A stretch of DNA of 38,645 nt, taken from Phycisphaerae bacterium. Its GTDB lineage: Bacteria > Planctomycetota > Phycisphaerae > Sedimentisphaerales > Anaerobacaceae. Positions within the stretch are counted from its first letter, which is position 1; every line of letters starts with the position of its first letter. The stretch lies in the NCBI GenBank assembly GCA_021736645.1, contig JAIPFM010000022.1:1-38645 (forward strand), in the 5' to 3' direction. Positions 22,693-32,243 of the stretch are shown piece after piece. The translations under genes were made by a program, and so were the position numbers. The notes beneath the pieces were generated by a model. The model saw only the letters and a program-made list of their open reading frames with translations. It did not search any database and was not told the origin of the DNA.

Positions 22693-24624
22693 ATGAAGAA
22701 TCGACTCTGTTGCTTATCGCTTACGGTGCTCTGCTGTGTGAACGGGTTTGTACAGGCTGCAGACTCCCCATTTCCCGGCCCCCGTGGTGAAAAGCTGGAC
22801 GCCTTTGCCAGGGAAGATTTCAACGAGGTCCGGAGCAACAACTTTCTGGCCCGTTTTGTGAAAGTGCCTCGCAATGAGGTGGTGGGGTTTGCCCTGTATA
22901 CCCACGACCACGCTGTGTTGAAGATGACCGCTCAACTTTTTCCCCTGCTGCCCGATGAGGCGCGCATGGTCACACTGGAACTCAAACGACAAGGCACCTG
23001 GCAGTCTGTGGCCAAGGCGCCGGTCATCTACCCGGGTTGGTCCGCACATTTCCGCATCCAGGACTGGGATAGTACTCAGGATGTGCCCTACCGCGTGCGC
23101 CATGGCAAAGAAGCCCTGTTCGAGGGCCTGATTCGTAAAGACCCTATTGACAAGCCGGAGATCGTGGTGGCCTCTCTGTCCTGCAATTCCAATGCCGACC
23201 GCGAAGATCGTGACGCGATTGTTGCCAAGCTTAAAGCACAGAACCCTGACCTGCTCTTTTTCGCAGGCGATCAGAGCTACGACCACCAGCAGCACACTGC
23301 AGCCTGGCTCCTGTGGGGCACGCAGTTCAAGGAGATCATCAAGGACCGGCCTGTGGTGACCATTCCGGATGATCACGATATTGGCCAGGGCAATGTCTGG
23401 GGCGAGGGAGGGATTGTCGCAGATTCCACGGCAGGCGCTTCGGGTGGATATTTCTATCCTGCGGAGTACATACGCATGGTGGATCGGTGTCAGACCTGGC
23501 ATCTTCCTGACCCAGTCGATCCGGCGCCAATCGCCCAGGGTATCGGCGTCTACTTCACGAGACTGCGCGTCGGAGGCATCGACTTCGCCGTGCTTGAAGA
23601 CCGCAAGTTCAAGAGCGGTCCCAAGGGCAAGATCCCCCAGATGGGTCCGCGTCCCGATCATATTCGTGAGGCCGGTTACGACCCCAGCAAGATCGATCTG
23701 CCGGGGCTGAAGCTGCTGGGTGACAGGCAACTGGCATTCTTGAACGACTGGGCCCAGGATTGGACAGGCGCGCAGATGAAGGCCGTGTTGTCGCAAACCG
23801 CTTTTTGCGGGGCAGTCCATCTCCATGGATCAACCGAGAACCGTTTGCTGGCAGATCTGGATTCCAATGCCTGGCCGCAAACCGGTCGGCGCAAGGCCCT
23901 TGAAGCGATTCGCAGGGCGATGGCCTGCCACCTGTGTGGAGACCAGCATCTCACTGTGGTGGTCAAGCATGGCATCGATGCATTTCGAGACGGGCCATTC
24001 GCCTTCACCAATCCGGCGATCATCAACAGCTATTACGGGCGATGGTGGTGGCCTGAAGATGAAAAGACCGGCGCGAATCCCATACCCAACAGCCCCCTCC
24101 CGTGGACCGGCGACTACCTGGACGGATTGTACAACCGAATGACCATGGTGGCCTATGCCAATCCAACGTTCGACAAGATGGGTGTGATGAAACAAAACCA
24201 GCGCAATCCCGAGGCCATGCTCGGGGATGGCTACGGGCTCGTCCGTTTTGACAAGCGCACGCAGAAAACCACGTTTGAGTGCTGGCCACGCTATGCAGAT
24301 CTCAGCCAGGGGGACGTTGCCCAGTATCCGGGCTGGCCAGTGACCTTCAAAATGACGGACAATGATGGACGCAGCGTGATTGGCTCACTCCCGGAGATCA
24401 CGGTCGAAGATGTGGAAGACCCCGTGATTCAGGTCATCCGTGAAGCCGACGGAGACATCCTGTACACGCGGAGAATCCAGGGCCCTCGATTCAGCCCCCC
24501 CGTGTATACATCAGGCACCTATACCGTCAAGATTGGACGGGATCGGCCTGATGCCTGGTCCCGATCCGGATTACGTCCGAGTGACAAGGACCATGCTCAA
24601 TCCATTGTGGTGACACTGCCTTAA
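22693..24624 (+). CDS. PhoD-like alkaline phosphatase/phosphodiesterase family protein, secreted
   Basis: The ATG at 22693 starts a signal peptide (cut near Val-Gln-Ala-Ala); frames reaching 22684 or 22669 add a few residues only. The 643-residue product has a metallophosphoesterase core: SLSCNSN, FFAGDQSYDH, IPDDHDIG and CGDQHL, which would supply metal ligands. PhoD-type enzymes hydrolyse phosphate mono- or diesters outside the cell. The N-terminal Pro-Gly-Trp-Ser-Ala-His-Phe-Arg region is the beta-domain common in planctomycete and verrucomicrobial members. The gene has its own sigma-70 promoter and converges on the cytochrome-propeller gene with 23 bases between them. Substrate unknown. 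Confidence 0.85.
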   Translation: MKNRLCCLSLTVLCCVNGFVQAADSPFPGPRGEKLDAFAREDFNEVRSNNFLARFVKVPRNEVVGFALYTHDHAVLKMTAQLFPLLPDEARMVTLELKRQGTWQSVAKAPVIYPGWSAHFRIQDWDSTQDVPYRVRHGKEALFEGLIRKDPIDKPEIVVASLSCNSNADREDRDAIVAKLKAQNPDLLFFAGDQSYDHQQHTAAWLLWGTQFKEIIKDRPVVTIPDDHDIGQGNVWGEGGIVADSTAGASGGYFYPAEYIRMVDRCQTWHLPDPVDPAPIAQGIGVYFTRLRVGGIDFAVLEDRKFKSGPKGKIPQMGPRPDHIREAGYDPSKIDLPGLKLLGDRQLAFLNDWAQDWTGAQMKAVLSQTAFCGAVHLHGSTENRLLADLDSNAWPQTGRRKALEAIRRAMACHLCGDQHLTVVVKHGIDAFRDGPFAFTNPAIINSYYGRWWWPEDEKTGANPIPNSPLPWTGDYLDGLYNRMTMVAYANPTFDKMGVMKQNQRNPEAMLGDGYGLVRFDKRTQKTTFECWPRYADLSQGDVAQYPGWPVTFKMTDNDGRSVIGSLPEITVEDVEDPVIQVIREADGDILYTRRIQGPRFSPPVYTSGTYTVKIGRDRPDAWSRSGLRPSDKDHAQSIVVTLP

Positions 24625-24647
24625 CTGCATTCACCATGGCGAAACCT

Positions 24648-26564
24648 CTAAAGGGACTTCAGATAGACGAGCAGGTCATCGAGCTCCTGCTCGGTGAGGT
24701 CCCGGGTATGACCACGCTGCTGCATCAAGTTAAAGTCGGTGATGGTTTCGCGGAGCGTGAGTGCGTCACCACTGTGCAGATACGGGGCGGTTCTCCAGAC
24801 CTCGGCCAGGGACGGGATGTCATAGGCAACCCCTGACCCCAATCCCGGATCCACCTGCTGACCTGTGGTAAAAAGAGGGTGGGGATGACAATGCACACAG
24901 CCCGCCTTGCCTTCAAAGATCACTTTGCCCCGCCTGGCTGCTTCAGTCAAGGTGCCCCGAGTCTCACCCACGTGACATGTCACACACAGGGGCTCTGCGG
25001 CAGAGACCGTGTCCGGGACGCTGGCATTCAGGTAGGGACTCGGCACAGGCCGCATGCTTGTCAGATAGGCTTCCAGGGCTTCAGCCTGGCCTGGCAGAGA
25101 TTCTGCAAACTGGATGTGATGAATCCCGGCCTGAATCGCGGCCGCAGCATCCCGGCGTACGCCCCGCCACATCGCCGGGGGGGTCCAGGCTGACATGAGC
25201 AGGCTCTTGGTGTTTTTGGTATTACCGACTCCGTCATTGAGCAGGTCCCAGTACAGGGCATCGCTGCGTCCGTCCGGATGACACGTGGCACAGCTCTGCC
25301 ATTGCTGAAAACACGAGGAGGCATCATTGAAGTCGTGCTCCCCCAAACGTTGTGGTGACATATTGGGCCTGTCACCCCAGACAACCTCTCGCGTAGTGAG
25401 TGGGATGGCCTTGAGATCCACCACGGCCAGGGTGTCGGAAAAATAACCGGGCATGTAGAGTCTGCCGTCCTCAATCAACATGGCCCTGGCACCGCGAATG
25501 GGGAGTCTGATGCGCTGCCGGATTCCCTGCAGGATCAATAGATCTTCAGGGCCATAGTATCCCAGGGCACCTGGCTTGCCTTCCAGACGTTTCACCAGGG
25601 CAGGAAAATTGATGACACTCACTTCATGGGTGCCTGCATGCGTCACACACAGTCGTGCGTCCCTCAAAAACCCCAGGGCCCACGGATTGGCAGCCCCCTG
25701 ATTGGGATCATCCAGGACCACGGTCTCAAACCAGGATGGCCCTGTGGTTTCAATGAGAGAGATCACATTCATATTCATGGCACCCTGCTCGATATGAGTC
25801 GTGGGCACTGTGTAGTGGCTCAATACATGACTCACCACCACAAATCGACCGTCAGGCGACAACGCCATCCCACGCAACCCCTGACTGCCATTGGGCAGCT
25901 CGAGCGTATGGATCACACGACACTGCTGTGTGTCAATCACGGACACTTCTGCGCCGATGAACGGGGCTTCCTCGTCCAGAAACGGACGCACCTGGGGGAG
26001 ATGATTGGCCACATAGAGCCGGCTTCCATCATGAGTCAGCACCATGGCCACGGGTTCACGCACCACAGCCGTGGTACGTTGAACGCCAGTCAGAAGATGG
26101 ATCTCGCGCACCTGGTGCTCATAGCGATTTGCCACATAGAGACGGTCCTTCAGGGGATGAAGAATCGGTGCCATGGGAAAATGACCTGCCTCCCACTGAT
26201 ACCGAATCGTGCCGGTCGTCAGATCAATCTGCAACAGGTGTCCACGGGATTCCCTGGTGGTGACATAGACCGTGTCTCCATCCAGGGCCATGCCGCTGCT
26301 GACCGCTGGCAAGGCAATCCTGCGCTGCACCTTCAGGGTATCTTTGTCCAAGAGATACAGGCATGGGTGTGTGGCACTCAGCAGGACAATCTGTCCGGTT
26401 CGGGTGCACTTCTCGATATGCTCAAGTCCTTGAGGCAACAGGGCCTCAGAGGCCCCCCGGGAGAAAGACCGTGACACGGCGGTTTCACCGTGATCCTGTT
26501 CCCGACAGGAAACGCACGCCACACCTGCCAGAAGCCCCATGAAACACAAGACACGGATCTTCAT
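24648..26564 (-). CDS. Beta-propeller protein with C-terminal cytochrome c domain (CCP/MauG-like), secreted
   Basis: A 638-residue protein. A signal peptide comes first; Cys residues near 17 and 20 could make it a lipoprotein but the lipobox is poor. Residues about 45-400 show YVTN-type propeller repeats (LYVANRYEHQVREI, RLYVANHLP, ALSPDGRFVVVSH). The C-terminal part has CATCH (425-429), CVTCH (527-531) and CVHCH (556-560), plus Ala-Pro-Tyr-Leu-His-Ser-Gly near the end, a signature of the diheme peroxidase/MauG family. Such proteins oxidise a partner protein or act as peroxidases; the substrate here is unknown. It lies 40 bases after the radical SAM gene, with an AAGGATG ribosome site, at the end of the acpS-mnmG operon. 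Confidence 0.85.
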   Translation of the reverse strand: MKIRVLCFMGLLAGVACVSCREQDHGETAVSRSFSRGASEALLPQGLEHIEKCTRTGQIVLLSATHPCLYLLDKDTLKVQRRIALPAVSSGMALDGDTVYVTTRESRGHLLQIDLTTGTIRYQWEAGHFPMAPILHPLKDRLYVANRYEHQVREIHLLTGVQRTTAVVREPVAMVLTHDGSRLYVANHLPQVRPFLDEEAPFIGAEVSVIDTQQCRVIHTLELPNGSQGLRGMALSPDGRFVVVSHVLSHYTVPTTHIEQGAMNMNVISLIETTGPSWFETVVLDDPNQGAANPWALGFLRDARLCVTHAGTHEVSVINFPALVKRLEGKPGALGYYGPEDLLILQGIRQRIRLPIRGARAMLIEDGRLYMPGYFSDTLAVVDLKAIPLTTREVVWGDRPNMSPQRLGEHDFNDASSCFQQWQSCATCHPDGRSDALYWDLLNDGVGNTKNTKSLLMSAWTPPAMWRGVRRDAAAAIQAGIHHIQFAESLPGQAEALEAYLTSMRPVPSPYLNASVPDTVSAAEPLCVTCHVGETRGTLTEAARRGKVIFEGKAGCVHCHPHPLFTTGQQVDPGLGSGVAYDIPSLAEVWRTAPYLHSGDALTLRETITDFNLMQQRGHTRDLTEQELDDLLVYLKSL

Positions 26565-26604
26565 ATTGTCTCACATCCTTATCCCGAAGACACCCCCCAC
26601 AGCA

Positions 26605-27636
26605 CTAGGCCGGGGTTTCCGTGGCATAGCTGTCAGGCGGACCCACCACCAGTGCGCACATAGTGTGATCCACAAAATACTGACGAATGTGGCTGCACAG
26701 GTGACATTTTCCAGCATAGAAGTTTCTGGGCACATACGCCTGATCCCGGGCAGCCTGCAAGAGGCCCGCAGGGCCCTGCCTGAACAGGGTCGACACCATG
26801 GGATAGACCTTGGGATGGAAATTGGCCCAGATCCTGTCCAGGGCCTGCTTGGACACATTACCCACGATGATACCGCTGCACGTGCTGCTGAACACGTGAC
26901 CATAGGGATCAACATGGACACCCCTGGCATCCAGGAAGGCACGCTCACAATTGAACCTGGCAATCTCTTCAATGGTCTTTGTGGACAGGGCATCTGCCAG
27001 GTCACAGGCAGCTCTGCCATTGAATCTGCACGGAAATGCCTGGGCCGCTTCGATCTCGGCCTGGCGTATGTCTGCGGCAGACAGGGTCGAAAGGTCCCTG
27101 GGATCATCCAGATACGCCTGCCACCTGACCAGCACTCGATCCGGTCCCAGCAGATCACGGGCCACTCGGGCCAGACGCCGGACCAGTTCGATGTCCACAT
27201 ACTCTTGATGGTACAGATCGCAACTGATCTTCAGTCGCTGCATGCCCATCTTATCCAGTAATATGAGACGGGCTCTGACCACGTCGTCGCTTTCCGCCCA
27301 GAAGCCATTGGTCTCGATCATATCCGTGGGACCGAGTTGCTTTGCCTGAGCCGCTTCCAGAATCTTGACCATGTGATCCCAGTAGAGAAACGGCTCCCCG
27401 CCTGTCAGGTGAATCCTGGCATGCTCTCCTGCCAACCGGATCACGGCCTGCCACGTGTCTATGGCCATGTCCACTGGCATGAGTCCGCCTTTGCTGGCAT
27501 CACAGGCATAATAGCAGTACTCGCATGCACAGTTGCACTTGTACGTCAAGATCAGGCCGACTGACCGCCAGCGTTTGAACTTGGGTTCATCGCGGCCCAG
27601 TCTGGCATTATACACATTGTCTGCCAAATCCATCAT
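26605..27636 (-). CDS. Radical SAM protein of unknown substrate
   Basis: A 343-residue protein with Cys34, Cys38 and Cys41 as the CX3CX2C motif, extra cysteines at 36 and 45, a LTGGEPFLYW SAM-binding segment and a C-terminal cysteine group (Cys-His-Leu-Cys and a later Cys) that may hold a second cluster. The ATG overlaps the mnmG stop by 4 bases. It precedes the propeller/cytochrome gene by 40 bases, so a role in maturing that protein, for example a modified residue, is possible but unproven. It is not one of the Ahb enzymes: it lacks their C-terminal cysteine patterns. Confidence 0.85.
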   Translation of the reverse strand: MMDLADNVYNARLGRDEPKFKRWRSVGLILTYKCNCACEYCYYACDASKGGLMPVDMAIDTWQAVIRLAGEHARIHLTGGEPFLYWDHMVKILEAAQAKQLGPTDMIETNGFWAESDDVVRARLILLDKMGMQRLKISCDLYHQEYVDIELVRRLARVARDLLGPDRVLVRWQAYLDDPRDLSTLSAADIRQAEIEAAQAFPCRFNGRAACDLADALSTKTIEEIARFNCERAFLDARGVHVDPYGHVFSSTCSGIIVGNVSKQALDRIWANFHPKVYPMVSTLFRQGPAGLLQAARDQAYVPRNFYAGKCHLCSHIRQYFVDHTMCALVVGPPDSYATETPA

Positions 27637-29453
27637 GACGATTGCCGCTTTTTCTTGAGGTGCACCTGAATCACGGTGATGTCCGCTGGGGTGATGCCCC
27701 CAATGCGTGCGGCCTGGCCCAGGGTCTCCGGTCTGAATCTGGATAGTTTTTCCCGGGCCTCCGATCTGAGGTGTTCAATGCTGTCATACTCCAGACCCTG
27801 AGGCAGGAGTCGGGTTTCCAGGGTTTGAAAATCGGCCACCAGTCGGTTCTGTCTGGCCAGATACCCCTCATACTTGGCCTCAATGACCACGGCTGTACAC
27901 ACCTCTGAAGACAGGTGATGCGTTTTCACATAGGGATGATCGACCAGTTCATCGGCCAGTGTGTTTTGAGGCTGGCGAAGCCTGTCCCAGAGACTCATCC
28001 CGCCGGTCCGCTCGGATTTAAGATACTCCGTGAGCTGGGCCATGTGCTGCACCTTGATTTGAAAACGGGCCCACTGGTCCGCCCGGACCAGACCAATCTC
28101 CCGGCCAATGGCTGTGAGACGCTGATCTGCATTGTCACTCCTGAGGGTCAGGCGATACTCGGCCCTGGAGGTGAACATGCGATAGGGCTCGTCAATCTCC
28201 TTGGTGAGCAGGTCATCAATCAGCACACCAATATACGCCTGTGACCGACTGAGAATGAGCGGGTCTTTGTGCTGCAGTTTTCTTGCGGCATTGATCCCTG
28301 CGACCAGACCCTGGCCAGCCGCTTCTTCATAGCCGCTGGTGCCGTTGATCTGGCCGGCCAGGAACAGCCCGCTGATCCTGCGTGTCTCGAGATTACGTCG
28401 GAGCTGCAGGGGTGAACAGTAATCGTACTCAATGGCATACGCATACTGGACAATGCGGGCCTGTTCGGCCCCTGGCAGCAATGCGATCATCTGATCCTGC
28501 ACGTGCCTGGCAAACGAGGTGCTGATGCCATTGCAGTAGATCGTGGTACAGGCCTCGTCCTCAGGCTCGAGATACACCTGGTGACGGTCCTTGTCTGCAA
28601 AACGTACGATCTTGCTCTCAATACTCGGGCAATACCGCGGCCCCGTGGCCTTGATCTGACCGGAGTACATGGGTGATTCTGCCAGATGGCGTCTGAGCAG
28701 ATCATGGATGCGGGGATTGGTGTAGGTCATCCAGCAGGGAATCTGCGGCCTGTGGATGGCGTCATTCATAAAGGAAAACGGCACAGGCACGGGGTCTCCA
28801 TGCTGTACCTCAAGGGAGTCCAGATGCACGGTCGAGGCATCCAAACGGGGCGGTGTGCCGGTTTTTAAACGCCCCATGGTCAGACCGAGCTGCGTGAGAC
28901 TGTCAGACAGAGACCGGCTGGCCGGCTCGTGAATACGTCCGCCCTCAGTCTGCTCTGTACCCACGTGCATCACGCCGCGGAGAAACGTGCCGGTCGTGAC
29001 AATAACGAGGGGTGACTGAAACGTGCGGCCGTCTTCAAGGGTCACGCCTGTGACCTGATCGCGATCCACCAATATGTCACGAGCCTTGCCCTCGATAATC
29101 GTGAGATTCTCCGTGGTCTCCAGGGCCTGCCTCACCCACGCTGCATACTGATACTTGTCCGCCTGGGCCCTGGGGGATTGCACGGCCGGCCCCTTGGACC
29201 GGTTGAGCACGCGAAACTGAATGCCCGTGGCATCAATGGCCCGGCCCATGAGGCCGCCCAGGGCGTCCACCTCGCGGACGATCTGGCCCTTGGCCAGCCC
29301 GCCAATGGCCGGGTTGCAGCTCATTTGTGCCATGGACTTTAAAGACAGTGTGACCAACGCAGTACGGGCCCCCATCACAGCCGCCGCATGTGCGGCCTCG
29401 GCACCTGCGTGACCTGCGCCAATCACAATACAGTCAAACTCTGCGGGGATCAT
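27633..29453 (-). CDS. mnmG: tRNA uridine-5-carboxymethylaminomethyl modification enzyme MnmG (GidA)
   Basis: A 606-residue flavoprotein that, with MnmE, modifies U34 of certain tRNAs. FAD-binding GAGHAGAEAAHAAA is at residues 12-25, followed by CNPAIGGLAKGQIVREVDALGG, TGTFLRG, the FLAGQINGTSGYEEAAGQG segment and a helical C-terminal domain. Length is slightly short of the usual 620-630. It overlaps acpS upstream and the radical SAM gene downstream by 4 bases each, so the three are translationally coupled. mnmE is not in the window. Confidence 0.97.
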   Translation of the reverse strand: MIPAEFDCIVIGAGHAGAEAAHAAAVMGARTALVTLSLKSMAQMSCNPAIGGLAKGQIVREVDALGGLMGRAIDATGIQFRVLNRSKGPAVQSPRAQADKYQYAAWVRQALETTENLTIIEGKARDILVDRDQVTGVTLEDGRTFQSPLVIVTTGTFLRGVMHVGTEQTEGGRIHEPASRSLSDSLTQLGLTMGRLKTGTPPRLDASTVHLDSLEVQHGDPVPVPFSFMNDAIHRPQIPCWMTYTNPRIHDLLRRHLAESPMYSGQIKATGPRYCPSIESKIVRFADKDRHQVYLEPEDEACTTIYCNGISTSFARHVQDQMIALLPGAEQARIVQYAYAIEYDYCSPLQLRRNLETRRISGLFLAGQINGTSGYEEAAGQGLVAGINAARKLQHKDPLILSRSQAYIGVLIDDLLTKEIDEPYRMFTSRAEYRLTLRSDNADQRLTAIGREIGLVRADQWARFQIKVQHMAQLTEYLKSERTGGMSLWDRLRQPQNTLADELVDHPYVKTHHLSSEVCTAVVIEAKYEGYLARQNRLVADFQTLETRLLPQGLEYDSIEHLRSEAREKLSRFRPETLGQAARIGGITPADITVIQVHLKKKRQSS

Positions 29454-29839
29454 GGGGTTTTACCAAGGGCTACAGCAGAGGCAATCGCCAGCTTGGCCGT
29501 ATGGGTGATACTGAGGCTGACATGATCAATGCCCATCTGCTCGGCAATGTCACGCACCTGACCGCACAGAGTCACCTCAGGCTGTCCCTTGGGATTGTTG
29601 ATCACCTCCACGTCGGTCCAGGCGATGTGTTCACGCCAGCCCATACCAATGAGTTTGAGCACGGCTTCCTTGGCAGCAAACCGCCCTGCCAATCGCTCTA
29701 CACGGTTTTGGGTCTGTGCGCTGTAGGCCTGTTCTCTGGGTGTAAACACCCGGTCAAGAAATCGTGCTTCGTGTCGAGCGAGCATCTTTTCAATGCGGTC
29801 GCAATCGACCAGATCTATGCCATGGGCTATTATCTGCAT
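29450..29839 (-). CDS. acpS: Holo-[acyl-carrier-protein] synthase
   Basis: A 129-residue phosphopantetheinyl transferase that activates acyl carrier protein. GIDLVDCDRIEKM near the N-terminus carries the metal-binding aspartate, RFAAKEAVLK the conserved Glu and Lys, and LSITHTAKLA the late His region. Length is typical. It follows the parvulin lipoprotein gene by 5 bases and overlaps mnmG by 4. Confidence 0.96.
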   Translation of the reverse strand: MQIIAHGIDLVDCDRIEKMLARHEARFLDRVFTPREQAYSAQTQNRVERLAGRFAAKEAVLKLIGMGWREHIAWTDVEVINNPKGQPEVTLCGQVRDIAEQMGIDHVSLSITHTAKLAIASAVALGKTP

Positions 29840-29844
29840 AGGCG

Positions 29845-31002
29845 TTAAGGATTTGAGCGTCTGTAGATTTCCTCTGCACAGCGATTCACAAACTCATCAA
29901 TGGATTCTTCAGACGCGTTTTGGATAATGGTTTCCAATTCCTGAATCAGCTTCTGCTGTGCTTCCATTCTGCGTTCATTCAGGATTAAGTCACGGAGTTC
30001 GGGCTGCACGTCATGCATGGGCACATAACCCTGGGTCTGTTTCTTGTGGAGCTTCATGATAAACACATGCCCGGGCGCTTCAATGGGCACGGAAATCTCA
30101 CCCGGCACAAGCGAGTCTGAGACATGCGCCAGGATATCATAAGGCGGTGCCAGAGACGCGGGATTCCTGCTCCACCGACCCGCCTGACGCGCCATGACGC
30201 CCTGGGAATATTCCTTGACCATATCTTCAAATGCAGCGCCGGCCTGGAGTTTGTCATACACCTCTCTGGCCAGGGCCAGGGCCTTTTGCTGACGGCTTTC
30301 AGTGAGATCTTCAACCTTCAGTTCTGCAGGTTGAATGTCGATCAGACTGAACTCGAGGAGCGGATCCTTGACATATCTCTCGTCCTTGATCCGGTTGTAA
30401 TACTCAAGGTATTCCTTGTGGCTGATGGGACGGTCACTGGGCACCTTGGATTCCACATGAAAGCGGCTCAGAATCTCACGCCTCCGGGATTCTTTGAACT
30501 CCTTTCGTGTGATACCGCGGCTTCTCAGATCTTCTTCTGCCAGGGCTTCATCGCCATCGTGGGTCATCACAAATTCTCGCCACTGCGAATCTCCAGCCTT
30601 TTCCAGCATCTCATCAATTTTTTCATGAGAGTCTTTCTTGGCCATGCGGTACAGCAGAATGCTGTTGATACTGGAATCCACAGTGGACTCAATGGACCTG
30701 GATGCAATGGTCTTGAATGTATTGGAATCATTGCTCTGGGCAGAAGGCGACCACATGTTGGTCAGGGACATCGGCTCATAACCGCTGCTGGCCACTGGCT
30801 TGGTCACCACTTCATTCACAGTCAGGGGTTCGGAACTCACCTGGAGCGTGGTCTTGGGGACAGGCTTGTGCTTGGCCATAGCCTGCTGAAACTCTTGTTC
30901 TGTGAGATTTGATTTATATTTGCCACAGCCTGACACCACCAATGCAACCAGAAGCCAACAGATCGCATAGGTCATTTCCGGCCCTTTTGTACGGTCCATC
31001 AT
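29845..31002 (-). CDS. Parvulin-type (PpiC/SurA-like) peptidyl-prolyl isomerase lipoprotein
   Basis: The chosen start is ATG 31002, 11 bases from AAAGGAG; GTG at 31011 is too close to that site, and ATG 30975 is a further option. The signal ends in the lipobox Val-Val-Ser-Gly-Cys, so the protein is probably anchored in a membrane facing the periplasm. A helical SurA-like region (about 100-230) precedes a parvulin domain (about 235-340) with Phe-Glu-Asp-Met-Val-Lys, Gly-Arg-Trp-Ser and Gly-His-Val-Phe-Ile-Met-Lys-Leu. Role: folding of exported or outer-membrane proteins. It is the first gene of the acpS-mnmG operon. Confidence 0.85.
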   Translation of the reverse strand: MMDRTKGPEMTYAICWLLVALVVSGCGKYKSNLTEQEFQQAMAKHKPVPKTTLQVSSEPLTVNEVVTKPVASSGYEPMSLTNMWSPSAQSNDSNTFKTIASRSIESTVDSSINSILLYRMAKKDSHEKIDEMLEKAGDSQWREFVMTHDGDEALAEEDLRSRGITRKEFKESRRREILSRFHVESKVPSDRPISHKEYLEYYNRIKDERYVKDPLLEFSLIDIQPAELKVEDLTESRQQKALALAREVYDKLQAGAAFEDMVKEYSQGVMARQAGRWSRNPASLAPPYDILAHVSDSLVPGEISVPIEAPGHVFIMKLHKKQTQGYVPMHDVQPELRDLILNERRMEAQQKLIQELETIIQNASEESIDEFVNRCAEEIYRRSNP

Positions 31003-31241
31003 GTCCTGCACATCTCCTTTGAAGGCGCGTCAGCCGCAATTATCCATTGCTTCTCTGGCTGCAGTCACCTAGCCATTCTCAATTATTCCGCTTACTGTAA
31101 TGGGGTCTGCACAAAATTGCAATCATCAACTTGAGCGTGTTGCAGGGGCGTTTTTCTGGAAATTCCCTGGATTTACACATCCCAACTGGGTAAAAAAGTG
31201 CCCATGCCGTCATTTGACTACTTGAAAGGATGAACGTGGAC

Positions 31242-32105
31242 ATGTCCAAACTACAGATCTTTGATAGGCCTGTGCTCAAGACTCCGGCACTCATCATGGG
31301 ATTTTCCGGATGGATGGACAGTGGTGAAGTCTCCACCGGGACCCTGAACTGGCTCATAGAGAGACTCAATGCCAAACGCTTTGCACATATCAGTCCGGAA
31401 GGATTTTACATTTATAATTTCCCAGGCGCCCTGGAGTGGGCCTCCATGTTCCGCCCCCATGCCCTCATCAATGATGGCCTGGTTGAATCCTTCGGATTCC
31501 CGAGCAATGACTTTTACTACAGTACGGAGCAGAACATCATCCTGTTTCTGGGCAAGGAACCGAACCTCAGATGGGAAGAGTATGCCGATTACTTCTTCAC
31601 ACTGACCAGCATGTTTCAGGTCAACATGATTTATTTTGTGGGCAGCGTGTCGAGTCTCGTACCGCACACGCGCGAACCCCGGTTGATGTGTGTGACATCG
31701 AATGCCCTGCTCAAGGAACAGTTCCGCCATTTTGGCGTCAAATTTACCAACTATGAAGGACCGGCCAGCATGGCCACATATCTGTGCACCCGATGTACTG
31801 AATTGCAGCAGGACATGGTCAATCTGATCGCAGCCACACCTGCCTATGTCCAGGGCAACAACCCGAAGTGTATCGAAGCCATGCTTCGCCGTGTGGCTGG
31901 CATGATGGATCTCAACATTGATCTCAGCCAGGTCAAACACCTGACTGATGAATTTGAACGCAAACTCAATGAACTCATTGAAGCGCAGCCTGACCTGGCA
32001 TCCAATATTGTGCGACTGGAAGAAGACTATGACAACGACATCTTTGACAATGAGATGGGCGACCTCAAGCAATGGTTGGAACAGCAGGGTATAAGACTGG
32101 ATTAG
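31242..32105 (+). CDS. PAC2-family (proteasome assembly chaperone-like) protein
   Basis: A 287-residue soluble protein starting at ATG 31242, which is 11 bases from GAAAGGA; the upstream ATG at 31230 overlaps that site and is unlikely. The segment Leu-Ile-Met-Gly-Phe-Ser-Gly-Trp-Met-Asp-Ser-Gly near the start and the Tyr-Phe-Val-Gly-Ser-Val pattern mark the PAC2 fold. A coiled-coil (about 225-285) ends the chain. Bacterial members have no settled function. It stands alone, divergent from the parvulin operon, and is followed directly by GGGGTTA repeats. Confidence 0.8.
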   Translation: MSKLQIFDRPVLKTPALIMGFSGWMDSGEVSTGTLNWLIERLNAKRFAHISPEGFYIYNFPGALEWASMFRPHALINDGLVESFGFPSNDFYYSTEQNIILFLGKEPNLRWEEYADYFFTLTSMFQVNMIYFVGSVSSLVPHTREPRLMCVTSNALLKEQFRHFGVKFTNYEGPASMATYLCTRCTELQQDMVNLIAATPAYVQGNNPKCIEAMLRRVAGMMDLNIDLSQVKHLTDEFERKLNELIEAQPDLASNIVRLEEDYDNDIFDNEMGDLKQWLEQQGIRLD

Positions 32106-32131
32106 GGGTTAGGGGCCAGGGGTTAGGGGCC
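32105..32131. repeat. Direct repeat GGGGTTAGGGGCC, two copies
   Basis: Two 13-base copies (32105-32117 and 32119-32131) begin at the last base of the PAC2 gene stop codon. They resemble the inverted complement of the CCCCTGA repeats at 32931-32990, on the other side of the tRNA gene. Confidence 0.85.
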
Positions 32132-32156
32132 GGTGCTCGGCAAGACCAGCAAGCTG

Positions 32157-32243
32157 CGGGTATTCGTCACCTGTACGAATACCCGTGCTTACCGTTCTTT
32201 TCATCAACCTCCTCCAGACAGAACCGTACCGAAGTACGGCTCT
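32157..32243 (-). other. Probable remnant of a group II intron 3' end (domain V-like and VI-like hairpins)
   Basis: On the minus strand a hairpin at 32243-32220 has the arm GAGCCGTAC and the arm GTACGGTTC, including the G-T pair, which matches the lower stem of group II intron domain V with its AGC triad. The upper stem is missing and is replaced by a TTCG tetraloop. About 35 bases further on lies an 11-base-pair perfect hairpin with a 7-base loop (32185-32157), in the place of domain VI. No reverse transcriptase frame is present. This is a pattern match by eye; a non-intron structured RNA or small repeat is possible. Confidence 0.4.

Noticed and set aside
22714..23826. 370-codon minus-strand open frame
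   Set aside because: It is antisense to the PhoD-like gene, which has a signal peptide, metal-site motifs and a sigma-70 promoter.
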